The position numbers and the translations under genes were made by a program. 64,000 nucleotides of DNA from Zeimonas sediminis (GTDB taxonomy: Bacteria; Pseudomonadota; Gammaproteobacteria; Burkholderiales; Burkholderiaceae_E): the NCBI RefSeq assembly GCF_023721795.1, contig NZ_JAMQYE010000002.1, positions 541,680-605,679 of the forward strand, read 5' to 3'. Below the pieces are notes generated by a model. It was not told the DNA's origin. It saw nothing but the letters and a program-made list of their open reading frames with translations, and made no database searches. Each line of letters opens with the position of its first letter. The first letter of the stretch is position 1. Shown one piece after another: positions 18,976 through 28,311 of this stretch.

Positions 18976-18997
18976 TCTTTCGGCCTAGGCCGCCCGC

Positions 18998-19546
18998 TCA
19001 GGCGCCGGCGTCCAGCCCGATCTCCATCAGCCGCTCGCGCGCGCGCCTGAGCGCGTGCAGCGCCGCCCGGGCCCGCACGGCGCTCCGGTCGCCGGGGAAG
19101 CGGACCGTTTCGGTGCGCGCCTCGGCATCGAGCGCCGACCAGCCGAAGCAGACGGTGCCCACCGGTTTGCCGGGCACCGCGCCGCCCGGGCCGGCGATGC
19201 CGGTGATCGACAGCGCCAGCTGGGCCCGGCTGCGCGCCAGCGCGCCGTCGGCCATCTCCCGGGCGACTTCCTCGCTGACCGCGCCGTGCGCCTTCAGCGT
19301 GTCGGCTGAGACCCCGAGCAGGTCGGCCTTGGCGGCGTTGCTGTAGGTGACGAAACCGCGCTCGAACCAGTCGCTCGAGCCGCCGATCTCGGTCAGCGCC
19401 CGGCTGACCAGGCCGCCGGTGCAGGACTCGGCGCAGGCGATCGTCCAGCCGCGGTCGCGAAGCGCGTGGCCAAGGGCCACGGCCGCCTCGACCACCTCGT
19501 GCTCCAGGTCGGCGATCTCTTCGCCGCGCGTTTGCGCTGCCTCCAT
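18998..19546 (-). CDS. pncC: CinA-type nicotinamide-nucleotide amidohydrolase PncC
   Basis: Deamidates NMN to NaMN, recycling the NMN made by NAD-dependent ligase. It is a stand-alone CinA C-terminal domain of 182 residues with the signatures IACAESCTGGLVSRALT (catalytic Ser), VTYSNAAKADLLGV, AVSEEVAREMADGA and SITGIAGPGG. It follows pgpA on the same strand by 21 nt, as in many proteobacteria. Confidence 0.94.
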   Translation of the reverse strand: MEAAQTRGEEIADLEHEVVEAAVALGHALRDRGWTIACAESCTGGLVSRALTEIGGSSDWFERGFVTYSNAAKADLLGVSADTLKAHGAVSEEVAREMADGALARSRAQLALSITGIAGPGGAVPGKPVGTVCFGWSALDAEARTETVRFPGDRSAVRARAALHALRRARERLMEIGLDAGA

Positions 19547-19567
19547 CCGTTTCCTCCGGGAATCGGT

Positions 19568-20104
19568 TCAGCCGGCCGGGGCGCCGCCGACCCAGGCATC
19601 GAACAGCGCGAACACGAACAGCGTGTACAGCGCCGCGAGCAGGTCGTCGAGCATCACCCCGAACCCGCCTTTCAGCTTCGCATCGTAATGCCTGATCGGC
19701 GGCGGCTTGACGATGTCGAAGAAGCGGAAGAGGACGAAAGCCGCCAGCTGGGACTGCCAGCCGGCCGGCACGAACAGCAGCACCAGCCAGAAGGCGACGA
19801 CCTCGTCCCACACGATTGCGCCGTGGTCGGCCACGCCGAGGTCGCGCGCGGTGCGCTCGCAGGCCGGCACGCCGACCGCGAAGGCCAGCGCCAGCACGAC
19901 CGCCCAGAGCACGGGCGAGAGCAGCGGGTCGAAGGCCACGAAGACCAGCCAGGCCCACAAGGTGCCGACCGTGCCCGGCGCGCGCGGCGAAAGGCCGCTG
20001 CCGAAGCCCAGCGCGATCCAGCGCGAAGCCCGCGCCCGCATGAAGCGCGCGGAGGGGCGGACCGGCTGCCGCGCCTCGCCCTCAGGCGAAATGGTCGAAA
20101 CCAT
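19568..20104 (-). CDS. pgpA: Phosphatidylglycerophosphatase A
   Basis: Membrane enzyme that dephosphorylates phosphatidylglycerol phosphate in anionic phospholipid synthesis. The 178-residue protein shows the PgpA opening motif GSGLSPRAPGTVGTL, the acidic IVWDEVVAFW segment and FRFFDIVKPPPI, with about four membrane segments. It overlaps the thiL stop by 23 nt, a common arrangement. Confidence 0.95.
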   Translation of the reverse strand: MVSTISPEGEARQPVRPSARFMRARASRWIALGFGSGLSPRAPGTVGTLWAWLVFVAFDPLLSPVLWAVVLALAFAVGVPACERTARDLGVADHGAIVWDEVVAFWLVLLFVPAGWQSQLAAFVLFRFFDIVKPPPIRHYDAKLKGGFGVMLDDLLAALYTLFVFALFDAWVGGAPAG

Positions 20105-21050
20105 GGCCAGCCCAGGCGATCGGGCGGTCGCGCTCGTCGAGGATCCGGACCGCGTCGCCGGCGTCGAACTCGCCGATCCGGGTCAGGCGCAGGCCGAGCC
20201 GCTCGCCGAGCGCCTCGATCGCGATCCGGTTCTCGGGCGCGGCGGCGAACAGCAGCTCGTAGTCGTCGCCGCCGGCGAGCGCCAACCGCATCCGCCGCTC
20301 CTGCGGCAAGGCCCGCAGGGGCCCGGACACCGGCACGCGCGGCCAGACCAGCTTCGCGCCGACGCGCGAGCGCTCCAGGACGTGGCCGAGGTCGCCGGCC
20401 AGCCCGTCGGAAAGATCGATCGCCGCGCTGGCGAGGTGGCGCAGCGCCAGCCCCAGCGCGACCCGCGGCTCGGGGCGGTCGAGGCGGATTCGCGCCGGAT
20501 CCTCCTCCGCAAGCGGCCGGCCCTGCTTTCGCTCCTCGACCGCGAAGGCCGCCGCGCCGAGTTCGCCCGACACCCACAGGTCGTGCCCGGGCTGCGCGCC
20601 GTCGCGCCGCAAGGCCGCGCCCGCCGGCACCCGGCCGATCACCGTGATGCAGACGTTCAGCGGCCCGCGCGTGGTGTCGCCGCCGATCAGTTCGCAGTCG
20701 TGGCGGTCGGCCAGCGCGAACATCCCGCGGCTGAACTCGGCCAGCCAGGCCTCGTCGGCGCTCGGCAGCGCCAGCGCGAGCGTGAAGGCCAGCGGCTGCG
20801 CGCCCATCGCGGCCAGGTCGGAGAGGTTGACCGCCAGCGCCTTGTGGCCCAGCGCAGCCGGGGCGACGTCGTCGAAGGCGTGGCGGCCACCGACCAGCAT
20901 GTCGGTGGCGATCGCCAGGCTCTCCCCGGGCGCCGGCGCGCCGAGCAGAGCGCAATCGTCGCCGATGCCCAGCTGCGCATGGCGGGCCGGGCCGCGGTCG
21001 AAGAAGCGGCCGATCAGCTCGAACTCGCCCAGCCCGCCGGCCGGGCTCAT
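20082..21050 (-). CDS. thiL: Thiamine-monophosphate kinase
   Basis: Phosphorylates thiamine phosphate to the active cofactor TPP. AIR-synthase-like fold of 322 residues with metal/nucleotide motifs [47 protein letters not shown] and [14 protein letters not shown], ending in [17 protein letters not shown] at 21050 overlaps the nusB stop (ATGA), so translational coupling is likely. Works with thiE at 8-9 kb. Confidence 0.96.
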   Translation of the reverse strand: MSPAGGLGEFELIGRFFDRGPARHAQLGIGDDCALLGAPAPGESLAIATDMLVGGRHAFDDVAPAALGHKALAVNLSDLAAMGAQPLAFTLALALPSADEAWLAEFSRGMFALADRHDCELIGGDTTRGPLNVCITVIGRVPAGAALRRDGAQPGHDLWVSGELGAAAFAVEERKQGRPLAEEDPARIRLDRPEPRVALGLALRHLASAAIDLSDGLAGDLGHVLERSRVGAKLVWPRVPVSGPLRALPQERRMRLALAGGDDYELLFAAAPENRIAIEALGERLGLRLTRIGEFDAGDAVRILDERDRPIAWAGHGFDHFA

Positions 21051-21526
21051 TGCCGCGCGCCCGCCTCGACCGGCCGGAGCTTCGCGGCCACCCGGTCGAG
21101 GACGCCGTTCACGTACTTGTAGCCGTCGGTGCCGCCGAAGGTCTTGGCCAGCTCGACGGCCTCGTTGATGACGACCCGGTAGGGCACCTCGGGCGTGCGC
21201 GCGAGCTCGTAGGCGCCGAGCAGCAGCACCGCGTGCTCGACCGGGCTCAGCTCGGTCGTCTTGCGGTCGAGGTGCGGCGCGATCGCCTCGTCGAGCTCGG
21301 CGGCCGCCTCGATCGTGCCGTGCAGCAGCAGCTTGAAGTGGTCCTGGTCGGCCTTCTCGAAGCCCGGGCTGCTGGCGGCCACGTGGGCCTCGATCGCGCC
21401 GGCGTCCTCGCCCGAGAGCAGCCACTGGTACAGGCCCTGCACCGCGAGCTCGCGGGAACGGCGCCGCGCGTTCTTCGGCGCGGTGCCGCCCGCCCCGCCG
21501 CGCGCCGCCGGGCGCCCGGTGGCCAT
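21047..21526 (-). CDS. nusB: Transcription antitermination factor NusB
   Basis: All-helical RNA-binding protein of 159 residues that, with NusE/S10, binds boxA in rRNA leaders. Segments [36 protein letters not shown] and [19 protein letters not shown] are characteristic. Its ATG overlaps the ribH stop by one base, the conserved ribH-nusB junction. Confidence 0.97.
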   Translation of the reverse strand: MATGRPAARGGAGGTAPKNARRRSRELAVQGLYQWLLSGEDAGAIEAHVAASSPGFEKADQDHFKLLLHGTIEAAAELDEAIAPHLDRKTTELSPVEHAVLLLGAYELARTPEVPYRVVINEAVELAKTFGGTDGYKYVNGVLDRVAAKLRPVEAGARQ

Positions 21527-22119
21527 CAGTGCGCCTTGCGGCTGCCGGCGCCGCCCTCTTCGTCGTCGTCGAGATCGTCGTCGAGGTCGTCGAAGTCCTC
21601 CTCCCCGACCTCGTCCTCGTCGAAGTCGTCGTCTTCGTCGTCCTCGTCGTCGCCCGCCAGCGTGGACAGCGACAGCGACATGTTGGCCATCTCGACCGCT
21701 ACCCGGGCCGCGTCGGCGCCCTTCTCGGCGGCGCGGACCTCGGCCTGCTCGTCGTTCTCGGTGGTGAGGATCGCGTTTGCGATCGGCAGGTTGAAGTCGA
21801 GCGCCACCCGGCTCACGCCGGCCGCGCTCTCGTTCGACACCACCTCGAAGTGGTAGGTCTCGCCGCGGATCACGGCGCCGAGCGCGATCAGCGCGTCGAA
21901 GCCGCCCGAGGCGGCCAGCTGTTGCAGCACGAGAGGAATCTCGAGCGCGCCCGGCACGGTGCAGACGAAGATGTCGTCGGAGTCGACGCCGAGGTCGACC
22001 AGCTGCTGCAGGCAGGCGTCGCGCAGAGCGTTGCAGACAGGCTCGTTGAAGCGGGCCTGCACGATGCCGATCCGCAGGCCCGCGCCGTCTAGGTCAGACT
22101 GGAACACGCCGATTTCCAT
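21526..22119 (-). CDS. ribH: Lumazine synthase RibH with acidic C-terminal tail
   Basis: Condenses the ribityl-aminouracil with dihydroxybutanone phosphate to 6,7-dimethyl-8-ribityllumazine, the penultimate step of riboflavin synthesis. The core (about 155 residues) has the family motifs [44 protein letters not shown] and [12 protein letters not shown]. It is followed by a ~42-residue tail in which about 26 positions are Asp or Glu, absent from ordinary RibH. The tail would lie on the surface of the 60-mer or pentamer. ATG at 22119 has AGGAGA about 10 nt upstream and starts right after ribBA. Confidence 0.96.
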   Translation of the reverse strand: MEIGVFQSDLDGAGLRIGIVQARFNEPVCNALRDACLQQLVDLGVDSDDIFVCTVPGALEIPLVLQQLAASGGFDALIALGAVIRGETYHFEVVSNESAAGVSRVALDFNLPIANAILTTENDEQAEVRAAEKGADAARVAVEMANMSLSLSTLAGDDEDDEDDDFDEDEVGEEDFDDLDDDLDDDEEGGAGSRKAH

Positions 22120-22121
22120 GA

Positions 22122-23255
22122 TTACCGATTCTCCTGTGGCCCAGGCTCGAATCCGACCACCTCGAGGTCGAAGCCGGCCATGCTGGGGATCTTGCGCGGC
22201 TGCGAGAGCAGCCGCATTCGCCCGACGCCCAGGTCCTTCAGGATCTGCGCGCCGATGCCGTAGGTTCTGAGGTCGACCTTGCCCACCCTGCGCCGGGTCG
22301 ATGCGGCCGTTTCCGCTTCGCCCTGCGGGGCGGCGGCCGCCAGTTCGGCGAACAGCACGTCGGCCGGCTGCGCGCAGTTCAGCAGCACGACCGCGCCGCA
22401 GCCTTCGTCGGCGATCCGGCGCATCGCGCGCGGCAGCGGCCACGAGTGCCCGTGCGCCCCGGCGTCGAGCAGGTCGAGCACGGTCAGCGGCTCGTGCACC
22501 CTCACCAGGGTCTCGCGGTCGGGAAAAATCTCGCCGAGGCTGAGCGCGAGATGGGGCGCGCCGCCCGGCTTGTCGCGGTAGGCCGTCAGCGTGAAGGCCC
22601 CCCACGGCGTCTCGATCGGCCGCTGCGACAGCCGCTCGACCAGGCTCTCGTTCGCGTTGCGGTACTGGATCAGGTCGGCGATCGTGCCGATCTTCAGGCC
22701 GTGCTCGCGACCGAACTCGATCAGGTCGGGCAGGCGCGCCATCGTGCCGTCGTCTTTCAGGATCTCGCAGATGACGGCGGCCGGCGTGAGCCCGGCCAGC
22801 TGGGCCAGGTCGCAGCCCGCCTCGGTGTGGCCGGCGCGCATCAGCACGCCGCCCGGCTGGGCCTTGAGCGGGAAGATGTGGCCGGGCTGGACGATGTCGT
22901 CGGGCTTCGCATCGCGCGCCACCGCGACCTGGATCGTGCGGGCGCGATCGGCCGCCGAGATGCCGGTGGTCACGCCCTCGGCCGCCTCGATCGAAACGGT
23001 GAAGTTGGTGCCGTGCACCGTGCCGTTGGCCGAGACCATCAGCGGGAGCCGGAGCTGCCGACAGCGCTCCTCGGTGAGCGTCAGGCAGATCAGGCCGCGC
23101 CCGAACCGCGCCATGAAATTGATCGCCTCGGGCGTGACGAAGTCGGCGGCAAGGACGAGGTCGCCCTCGTTCTCGCGGTCCTCCTCGTCGACGAGGATGA
23201 CCATGCGGCCGGCCTTGAGCTCGGCGATGATCTCGGGGGTGGTGGCGAGTGACAT
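22122..23255 (-). CDS. ribB: RibB with degenerate GTP cyclohydrolase II domain (RibBX type)
   Basis: N-terminal 3,4-dihydroxy-2-butanone-4-phosphate synthase domain is intact: [17 protein letters not shown] (metal/substrate acids), [15 protein letters not shown], and [15 protein letters not shown]...GHTEA. The C-terminal ~170 residues align with GTP cyclohydrolase II ([43 protein letters not shown]) but the zinc-binding GCRRCDCG-type Cys cluster is absent, replaced by [14 protein letters not shown]. The protein is therefore expected to be monofunctional, as described for RibBX proteins of proteobacteria; a true RibA should be encoded elsewhere. No FMN riboswitch was seen in the short leader. 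Confidence 0.93.
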   Translation of the reverse strand: MSLATTPEIIAELKAGRMVILVDEEDRENEGDLVLAADFVTPEAINFMARFGRGLICLTLTEERCRQLRLPLMVSANGTVHGTNFTVSIEAAEGVTTGISAADRARTIQVAVARDAKPDDIVQPGHIFPLKAQPGGVLMRAGHTEAGCDLAQLAGLTPAAVICEILKDDGTMARLPDLIEFGREHGLKIGTIADLIQYRNANESLVERLSQRPIETPWGAFTLTAYRDKPGGAPHLALSLGEIFPDRETLVRVHEPLTVLDLLDAGAHGHSWPLPRAMRRIADEGCGAVVLLNCAQPADVLFAELAAAAPQGEAETAASTRRRVGKVDLRTYGIGAQILKDLGVGRMRLLSQPRKIPSMAGFDLEVVGFEPGPQENR

Positions 23256-23380
23256 GGCGGCATTTTACGCCGTCCGACCGCCCCAGCCGCCGCCCGGCCG
23301 CCGGCGTTCGACCGGCCGGCGCCCGCCGGGCGAGACTGCCCGCGTTCCGGGCCTGCGCCCGGCAGGAGGGAGCCCCGACG

Positions 23381-23878
23381 ATGGACATCGACCCGATCGA
23401 CCTGCAAGGCTACCGCCGGCTGGAGGCCCGCGGCCCGGCCCGCGAGGCCTTCGACCGCTGCCTCGCGCGGGCGCGCCGCTCGCTCAGGATCTTCGACGAC
23501 AACGGAGAGTTCTGGGGCCTGGAGCGAAAGGCCTTCGCCGACGCGGTGAAGGCGCTGCTGGATCGCGACCGCGACGCCTCGGTGGCGATCGTGCTGCACG
23601 ACACCGGCTTCGTCGAGCGCCACTGCCCGAGGCTGCTCGCGCTGCTCGGCACGCACGCGCCGCGGCTGCGGATCGCGCCGGCCGACCCGGCGGTGCGCGC
23701 CTATGAGCGCGGCTTCGTCGTCGTCGACGACACGGTGGTGCTGCGCCGGCCGAGCTTCGGCAGGTCGCGCGCTTTCCTCGACTTCGACGAGGCCGAGGTC
23801 GCGGCCGCCGGGAAACTGCTCGACGAGCTGCTCGACGGCGCCCTCCCCAGCCTGTCGGTCAACGTGACCGGCCTTTGA
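23381..23878 (+). CDS. Uncharacterised 165-residue protein in the rib cluster
   Basis: Lies on the opposite strand to the riboflavin genes flanking it. GGAGGGAG precedes ATG 23381 at good spacing. The protein begins [19 protein letters not shown] and has a predicted alpha/beta pattern with segments [31 protein letters not shown], and [13 protein letters not shown]; the last half resembles the stress-response DUF proteins with a phospholipase-D-like half-fold that often sit near rib genes in betaproteobacteria. No catalytic motif is certain, no signal peptide or membrane segment. Function unknown. Confidence 0.8.
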   Translation: MDIDPIDLQGYRRLEARGPAREAFDRCLARARRSLRIFDDNGEFWGLERKAFADAVKALLDRDRDASVAIVLHDTGFVERHCPRLLALLGTHAPRLRIAPADPAVRAYERGFVVVDDTVVLRRPSFGRSRAFLDFDEAEVAAAGKLLDELLDGALPSLSVNVTGL

Positions 23879-23930
23879 CGCGCAGCGCGCGGCACGGCGC
23901 GCGCCCCGGGCGGCGAGCCGCTCGCCGCGC

Positions 23931-24548
23931 CTACTGCCGCTCCTGCGACAGCATCCGTTCCACGTAGCGCGCGATCAGGTCGACCTCGAGGTTCACCCGC
24001 GCGCCCGGCGCGAGCGCCTTCAGCGTGGTGACCTCGATCGTGTGCGGGATCAGGTTGATCTCGAAGACGCAGCCTTCGGCAGTGTCCTCGACCCGGTTGA
24101 CCGTCAGGCTCACGCCGTTGACCGTGATCGAGCCCTTGTAGGCGAGGTACTTGCCCAGGGCCGCCGGCGCGCGCACCGCGAGCAGCCACGACTCGCCGAC
24201 CGGCTCGAAGCGCACCACCTCGCCGAGTCCGTCGACGTGGCCCGACATCAGGTGGCCGCCGAGCCGGTCGGCCAGCCTCAGCGCCTTTTCCAGGTTGACC
24301 TCGCCGGGCGCGTCCAGGCCCGCCGTCTTCGACAGGCTCTCGCGGGAAACGTCGACGGCGAAGCGCCCGCCTTCGATCGCCACCGCGGTCATGCAGGCGC
24401 CCTGGATCGCGATCGAGTCGCCGATCGCGACGTCGGACAGGTCGAGCGACCCCGCATCGACGGTGAGCCTGACGCCGGCCCGGGGGCCGCCGGCCAGCGG
24501 CTCGATCTTCTCGATGCGGCCGATCGCCGCGACGATTCCGGTGAACAC
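23931..24548 (-). CDS. ribE: Riboflavin synthase alpha chain
   Basis: Dismutates two lumazine molecules to riboflavin. Two homologous lumazine-binding barrels are visible, each opening with the same pattern: FTGIVAAIGRIEKI ... IAIQGACMTAV in the first, LMSGHVDGLGEVVRFEPVG ... ITVNGVSLTVN in the second. 205 residues from GTG 24548 (GAGGAA 8 nt upstream), the usual length, with the invariant first residues FTGIV. Fourteen nucleotides downstream of ribD. Confidence 0.97.
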   Translation of the reverse strand: MFTGIVAAIGRIEKIEPLAGGPRAGVRLTVDAGSLDLSDVAIGDSIAIQGACMTAVAIEGGRFAVDVSRESLSKTAGLDAPGEVNLEKALRLADRLGGHLMSGHVDGLGEVVRFEPVGESWLLAVRAPAALGKYLAYKGSITVNGVSLTVNRVEDTAEGCVFEINLIPHTIEVTTLKALAPGARVNLEVDLIARYVERMLSQERQ

Positions 24549-24561
24549 CTTGTCGCTTCCT

Positions 24562-25698
24562 CTACGAATTGGGATGCAGCTCGGCCGCACCGCCGGTGGG
24601 GGCCGCCGGCAGGCGGTCGGGCAGCCGCGCCAGCAGCCGGACGTCGTCGCCGACCCGGTCGACCGCGCGGAACTCCAGGCGCCGCGCCGCTTCGAGCTCG
24701 GCCGGCGGCATCAGTTCGGCCATGCCGGTCGCGTTGCCCAGCAGCACCGGCGCCAGGTAGACGAGCAACTCGTCGACGCAGTCCTCGCGCAGCAGCGAAC
24801 CGTTCAGCCGGTGGCCGGCCTCGACGTGCAGCTCGTTGACGCCGCGCGCCGCGAGCTCGCGCAGCAGTGCCGGCAGGTCGACCTTGCCCTGCGCGTTGGT
24901 GATCTCGACGACCTCGCAGCCGCGGTCCTTCAGCTCGTCGACCTTGGCCGGGATCGACCGCGCGCAGGCGACCAGCAGGTTGCCGCCGCGGACGATGTTC
25001 GCGTCGAGGCCGACCTCGAGCCGCGAGTCGACCAGCACGCGCAGCGGCTGGCGCGGCGTGTCCACCGCGCGCACCGTGAGCCGCGGGTCGTCGTCCTTCA
25101 CCGTGCCGATGCCGGTCAGCACCGCGCAGGCCCGCGCGCGCCACGCGTGGCCGTCGTCGCGGGCCGCCGGCCCGGTGATCCACTGACTGCGGCCGTCGGG
25201 CAGCGCGGTCCGGCCGTCGAGGCTGGCGGCGATCTTCATGCGCACCCACGGCCGCTGGCGGGTCATCCGCGACACGAAGCCGATGTTCAGCTCGCGCGCC
25301 TCGTTCCCGAGCAGGCCGCAGCGCACGTCGACGCCCGCCTCGCGCAGCTTCGCCAGGCCGCGGCCGCTGACCAGCGGGTTCGGGTCCTCCATCGCCACCA
25401 CGACGCGGCCCACGCGCGCCTCGAGCAGCGCGTCCACGCAGGGCGGCGTGCGGCCGTGATGGCTGCAGGGCTCCAGCGTGAGGTAGACGGTGGCGCCGCG
25501 GGCGGCGCCGTTGGCCTGGGCCAGCGCGAGCACCTCGGCGTGGGGCTCGCCGGCGCGGCGGTGCCAGCCCTCGCCGACCACCTGCCGGTCGCGAACGATC
25601 ACGCAGCCGACCCGCGGGTTCGGCGTGGTGGACCACATGCCGAGCGCGGCGAGCTCCAGCGCGCGCGACATGTGCTGGTGATCGGCTTCGGTGAACAT
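24562..25698 (-). CDS. ribD: Bifunctional riboflavin deaminase/reductase RibD
   Basis: N-terminal zinc deaminase domain (HAEVLALAQA then PCSHHGRTPPCVDAL ligands) deaminates the pyrimidine made from GTP; C-terminal reductase domain (RPWVRMKIAASLDGRTAL, SRLEVGLDANIV, LHVEAGHRLNGSLL) reduces the ribose. 378 residues, full length. Opens the minus-strand rib set ribD-ribE, with ribB-ribH-nusB following across the small plus-strand gene. Confidence 0.97.
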   Translation of the reverse strand: MFTEADHQHMSRALELAALGMWSTTPNPRVGCVIVRDRQVVGEGWHRRAGEPHAEVLALAQANGAARGATVYLTLEPCSHHGRTPPCVDALLEARVGRVVVAMEDPNPLVSGRGLAKLREAGVDVRCGLLGNEARELNIGFVSRMTRQRPWVRMKIAASLDGRTALPDGRSQWITGPAARDDGHAWRARACAVLTGIGTVKDDDPRLTVRAVDTPRQPLRVLVDSRLEVGLDANIVRGGNLLVACARSIPAKVDELKDRGCEVVEITNAQGKVDLPALLRELAARGVNELHVEAGHRLNGSLLREDCVDELLVYLAPVLLGNATGMAELMPPAELEAARRLEFRAVDRVGDDVRLLARLPDRLPAAPTGGAAELHPNS

Positions 25699-25836
25699 CC
25701 GCGAGGCCCCGGAATGGATCGTTGCGATGCCGGATTATCGCCGCAGTCGCGGCGATGCCCCTGCCGGCGAGGCTAGAATCGGGGCGATCCCGGCAATCGA
25801 ACATCGGCGCAGCAGAGCCTGCGCGCAGGAGCCCCA

Positions 25837-27543
25837 GTGACCGCGACCACCGCCCCCAGCGCCCGCCCCGGCGGCCAGATCCTCGCTGACGCCCTCGCCG
25901 TGCACGGCGTCGACACCGTGTTCGGCGTGCCCGGCGAGAGTTACCTGGCCGTGCTCGACGGCCTGTACCCGCATCGCGACAGCATCCGCTTCGTGATCTG
26001 CCGGCAAGAGGGCGGCGCCGCGTTCATGGCCGACGCCTACGCGAAGCTCACCGGCAAGCCCGGCGTGCTGATGGTCACGCGCGGACCCGGCGCGACCAAC
26101 GCCTCGATCGGCATCCACGCGGCCTTCCAGGACTCGGTCCCGATGGTCGTGTTCGTCGGCCAGGTCGGCACCGACTTCATGGACCGCGAGGCCTTCCAGG
26201 AGGTCGACTACCGGCGCATGTTCGGCCAGATGGCCAAGTGGGTCGCCCAGATCGACCGCGCCGACCGCATCCCTGAATACGTGGCCCACGCCTTCCAGGT
26301 CGCGACCAGCGGCCGGATGGGGCCGGTGGTGCTCGCGCTGCCCGAGGACATGCTGGTCCAGCAGGCCGCGGTGGCCGACGCGCGGCCGCACTCCCCGGTG
26401 CGCGCCGCGCCCGCGCCGGCGCAGCTCGAGTCCTTCCGCACGATGCTCGCTGCCGCGCAGCGCCCGCTGCTGATGCTGGGCGGCACCGGCTGGACCCGCG
26501 AGGCCTGCGACGACATCCGCGCCTTCGCCGAGGCCAACCGCCTGCCGGTCACCTGCGCCTTCCGCTACCAGGACCTGTTCGACAATCGCCATCCGAACTA
26601 CGTGGGCGACGTCGGCATCGGCATCAACCCGAAGCTCGCTGCCCGGGTGAAGGAGTCGGACCTGGTCATCGCGATCGGCCCGCGGCTCGGCGAGATGACC
26701 ACCTCGGGCTACACGCTGCTCGCGGTGCCGCGGCCCGCGCAGAAGCTGGTCCACGTGCACGCCGGCACCGACGAGCTCGGCACCGTCTACCAGGCCGACC
26801 TGATGATCGCCTCCGGCATGCCCGAGATCGCCGCGGCGCTGCGCGGCATCGAAGTCGAGTCCTCGGCGTGGGCGGCCAGCGTCGGCGAGGCCCGCGCGCA
26901 GTACGAGGCCTGGCAGCGCCAGCCGCCGATCTACACGCAGGCCGGGGAGCCGCCCGCGCTGAACCTGTGGGAGATGGTGCAGGTGCTCAAGCGCGTCGCG
27001 CCCGCCGACACGATCGTCACGAACGGCGCCGGCAACTTCGCGACCTGGGCCCATCGCTTCTGGCCCTACGCCGGCCTGCGCACCCAGCTGTCGACCACCT
27101 CGGGCGCGATGGGCTACGGCGTGCCGGCCGCGGTGGCCGCGGCCATCGCGGCGCCCGAGCGCACCGTGGTCTGCTTCGCCGGCGACGGCGACTTCCTGAT
27201 GAACGGCCAGGAACTGGCCACCGCCGCCCAGTACGACGGGGCGCTCGTGGTCATCGTGTTCAACAACGGCATGTACGGCACGATCCGCATGCACCAGGAA
27301 CGCGAGTACCCGTCGCGCGTGCTGGGCACCGCACTGGCCAACCCCGATTTCGCCAAGTACGGCGAGGCCTTCGGCGGCTTCGGCGCGCAGGTCGCGCGCA
27401 CCGAGGAGTTCGAGCCCGCGCTGAAGGCCGCGCTGGCCTTCGCGAAGGAGAAGCGCCGCCCGGCGGTCATCGAACTGAAGGTCGACCCGCAGGCGATCAC
27501 GCCGAACGCGACGCTCGACGCGATCCGGAGCGCGAAGCGATAA
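25837..27543 (+). CDS. Acetolactate synthase-like TPP-dependent enzyme
   Basis: 568-residue enzyme of the POX/AHAS family. N-terminal pyrimidine-binding domain has the catalytic Glu in CRQEGGAAFMADAYAK; central domain PLLMLGGTGWTREA; C-terminal TPP domain with the metal motif FAGDGDFLMN ... VIVFNNGMYG. Such stand-alone catabolic-type proteins cannot be assigned a substrate from sequence; acetolactate synthase, glyoxylate carboligase and benzoylformate-decarboxylase relatives are possible. There is no small regulatory AHAS subunit next to it. GTG 25837 follows GCAGGAG. It points away from ribD and splits the usual nrdR-ribD neighbourhood. A weak -10 (TAGAAT, about 25774) precedes it. Confidence 0.88.
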   Translation: MTATTAPSARPGGQILADALAVHGVDTVFGVPGESYLAVLDGLYPHRDSIRFVICRQEGGAAFMADAYAKLTGKPGVLMVTRGPGATNASIGIHAAFQDSVPMVVFVGQVGTDFMDREAFQEVDYRRMFGQMAKWVAQIDRADRIPEYVAHAFQVATSGRMGPVVLALPEDMLVQQAAVADARPHSPVRAAPAPAQLESFRTMLAAAQRPLLMLGGTGWTREACDDIRAFAEANRLPVTCAFRYQDLFDNRHPNYVGDVGIGINPKLAARVKESDLVIAIGPRLGEMTTSGYTLLAVPRPAQKLVHVHAGTDELGTVYQADLMIASGMPEIAAALRGIEVESSAWAASVGEARAQYEAWQRQPPIYTQAGEPPALNLWEMVQVLKRVAPADTIVTNGAGNFATWAHRFWPYAGLRTQLSTTSGAMGYGVPAAVAAAIAAPERTVVCFAGDGDFLMNGQELATAAQYDGALVVIVFNNGMYGTIRMHQEREYPSRVLGTALANPDFAKYGEAFGGFGAQVARTEEFEPALKAALAFAKEKRRPAVIELKVDPQAITPNATLDAIRSAKR

Positions 27544-27555
27544 GCGGTGACGGGA

Positions 27556-27763
27556 GGGCCGGGGGCGGGGTTTCCTGCTCGCGGTCCTTGTGCCAGCCGA
27601 GTGCTTCCGAAGGGACCGGCGATCAGCGAGGGCGCTGTCCGAGCGATCCCGCAGGGATCGCGAGTTGCGCCCGAGCCGCCGCGGACGAGGAAGACGAGGG
27701 AAGCCCCCGCGCAGCGGGGGCCGCAGCACCCGGACCGCGAGCAGGAAACCCCGCCCCCGGCCC
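27556..27763. repeat. Element bounded by 32-bp perfect inverted repeats
   Basis: Positions 27556-27587 and 27732-27763 are exact reverse complements over 32 bp, enclosing 144 bp with no plausible gene. Inside are two further hairpins: GCGATCCC/GGGATCGC around 27644-27663 and GCCCCCG/CGGGGGC around 27703-27721. The whole could fold into one long stem with internal branches. It lies between the TPP-enzyme gene and nrdR, which converge on it; it may be a bidirectional terminator, a mobile repeat (MITE/REP-like) or a structured RNA. Confidence 0.85.
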
Positions 27764-27770
27764 CAGCGAC

Positions 27771-28241
27771 TCAGTCGCTTGCGCGCTTGCGCCGCGCCCT
27801 GACCTCGAGCACCGCCTCGGCGAACTCGTCGACGTCCTCGAACTTCCGGTACACCGACGCGAAGCGCACGTAGGCGATCTTGTCGAGCTTCTTCAGCTCG
27901 CGCATCACCAGCTCGCCGATCTGCTCGCTGTCCACCTCTCGCAGGCCCAGGCTCAGCAGCTTTTCCTCGATCCGGTGGATCGCGGCGTCGACCGCCTCGG
28001 CGCTGACCGGGCGCTTGCGCAGCGCGAGCGACATCGACGCGCGCAGCTTGCGCCGGTCGAACTCGGTGCGCGTGCCGTTGCGCTTGACCACTGCCGGCAG
28101 CGACAGCTCGATCCGCTCGTAGGTGGTGAAGCGCTTCTCGCAGTGCAGGCAGCGCCGCCGCCGGCGAATGCTGTCCCCCTCGTCGGACTCGCGGGTCTCG
28201 ACGACCTGCGTGTCGGGGTGATCGCAGAAGGGGCAGCGCAT
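27771..28241 (-). CDS. nrdR: Transcriptional repressor NrdR
   Basis: Represses ribonucleotide reductase genes in response to dATP/ATP. N-terminal zinc ribbon uses CPFC and CLHCEKRF; the ATP-cone domain follows ([37 protein letters not shown]). 156 residues, normal length. Downstream of glyA on the same strand, as is usual in Burkholderiales. Confidence 0.97.
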   Translation of the reverse strand: MRCPFCDHPDTQVVETRESDEGDSIRRRRRCLHCEKRFTTYERIELSLPAVVKRNGTRTEFDRRKLRASMSLALRKRPVSAEAVDAAIHRIEEKLLSLGLREVDSEQIGELVMRELKKLDKIAYVRFASVYRKFEDVDEFAEAVLEVRARRKRASD

Positions 28242-28311
28242 CGCCGCTTACCGGTCGTCCCTGTCCGGACTCGTCGCCGACGGCTTTCCGCTGCCCGTTT
28301 CCGACCGGCGC

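Noticed and set aside
23256..23380. Possible FMN riboswitch before ribB
   Set aside because: The region is too short and lacks the conserved FMN aptamer sequences.
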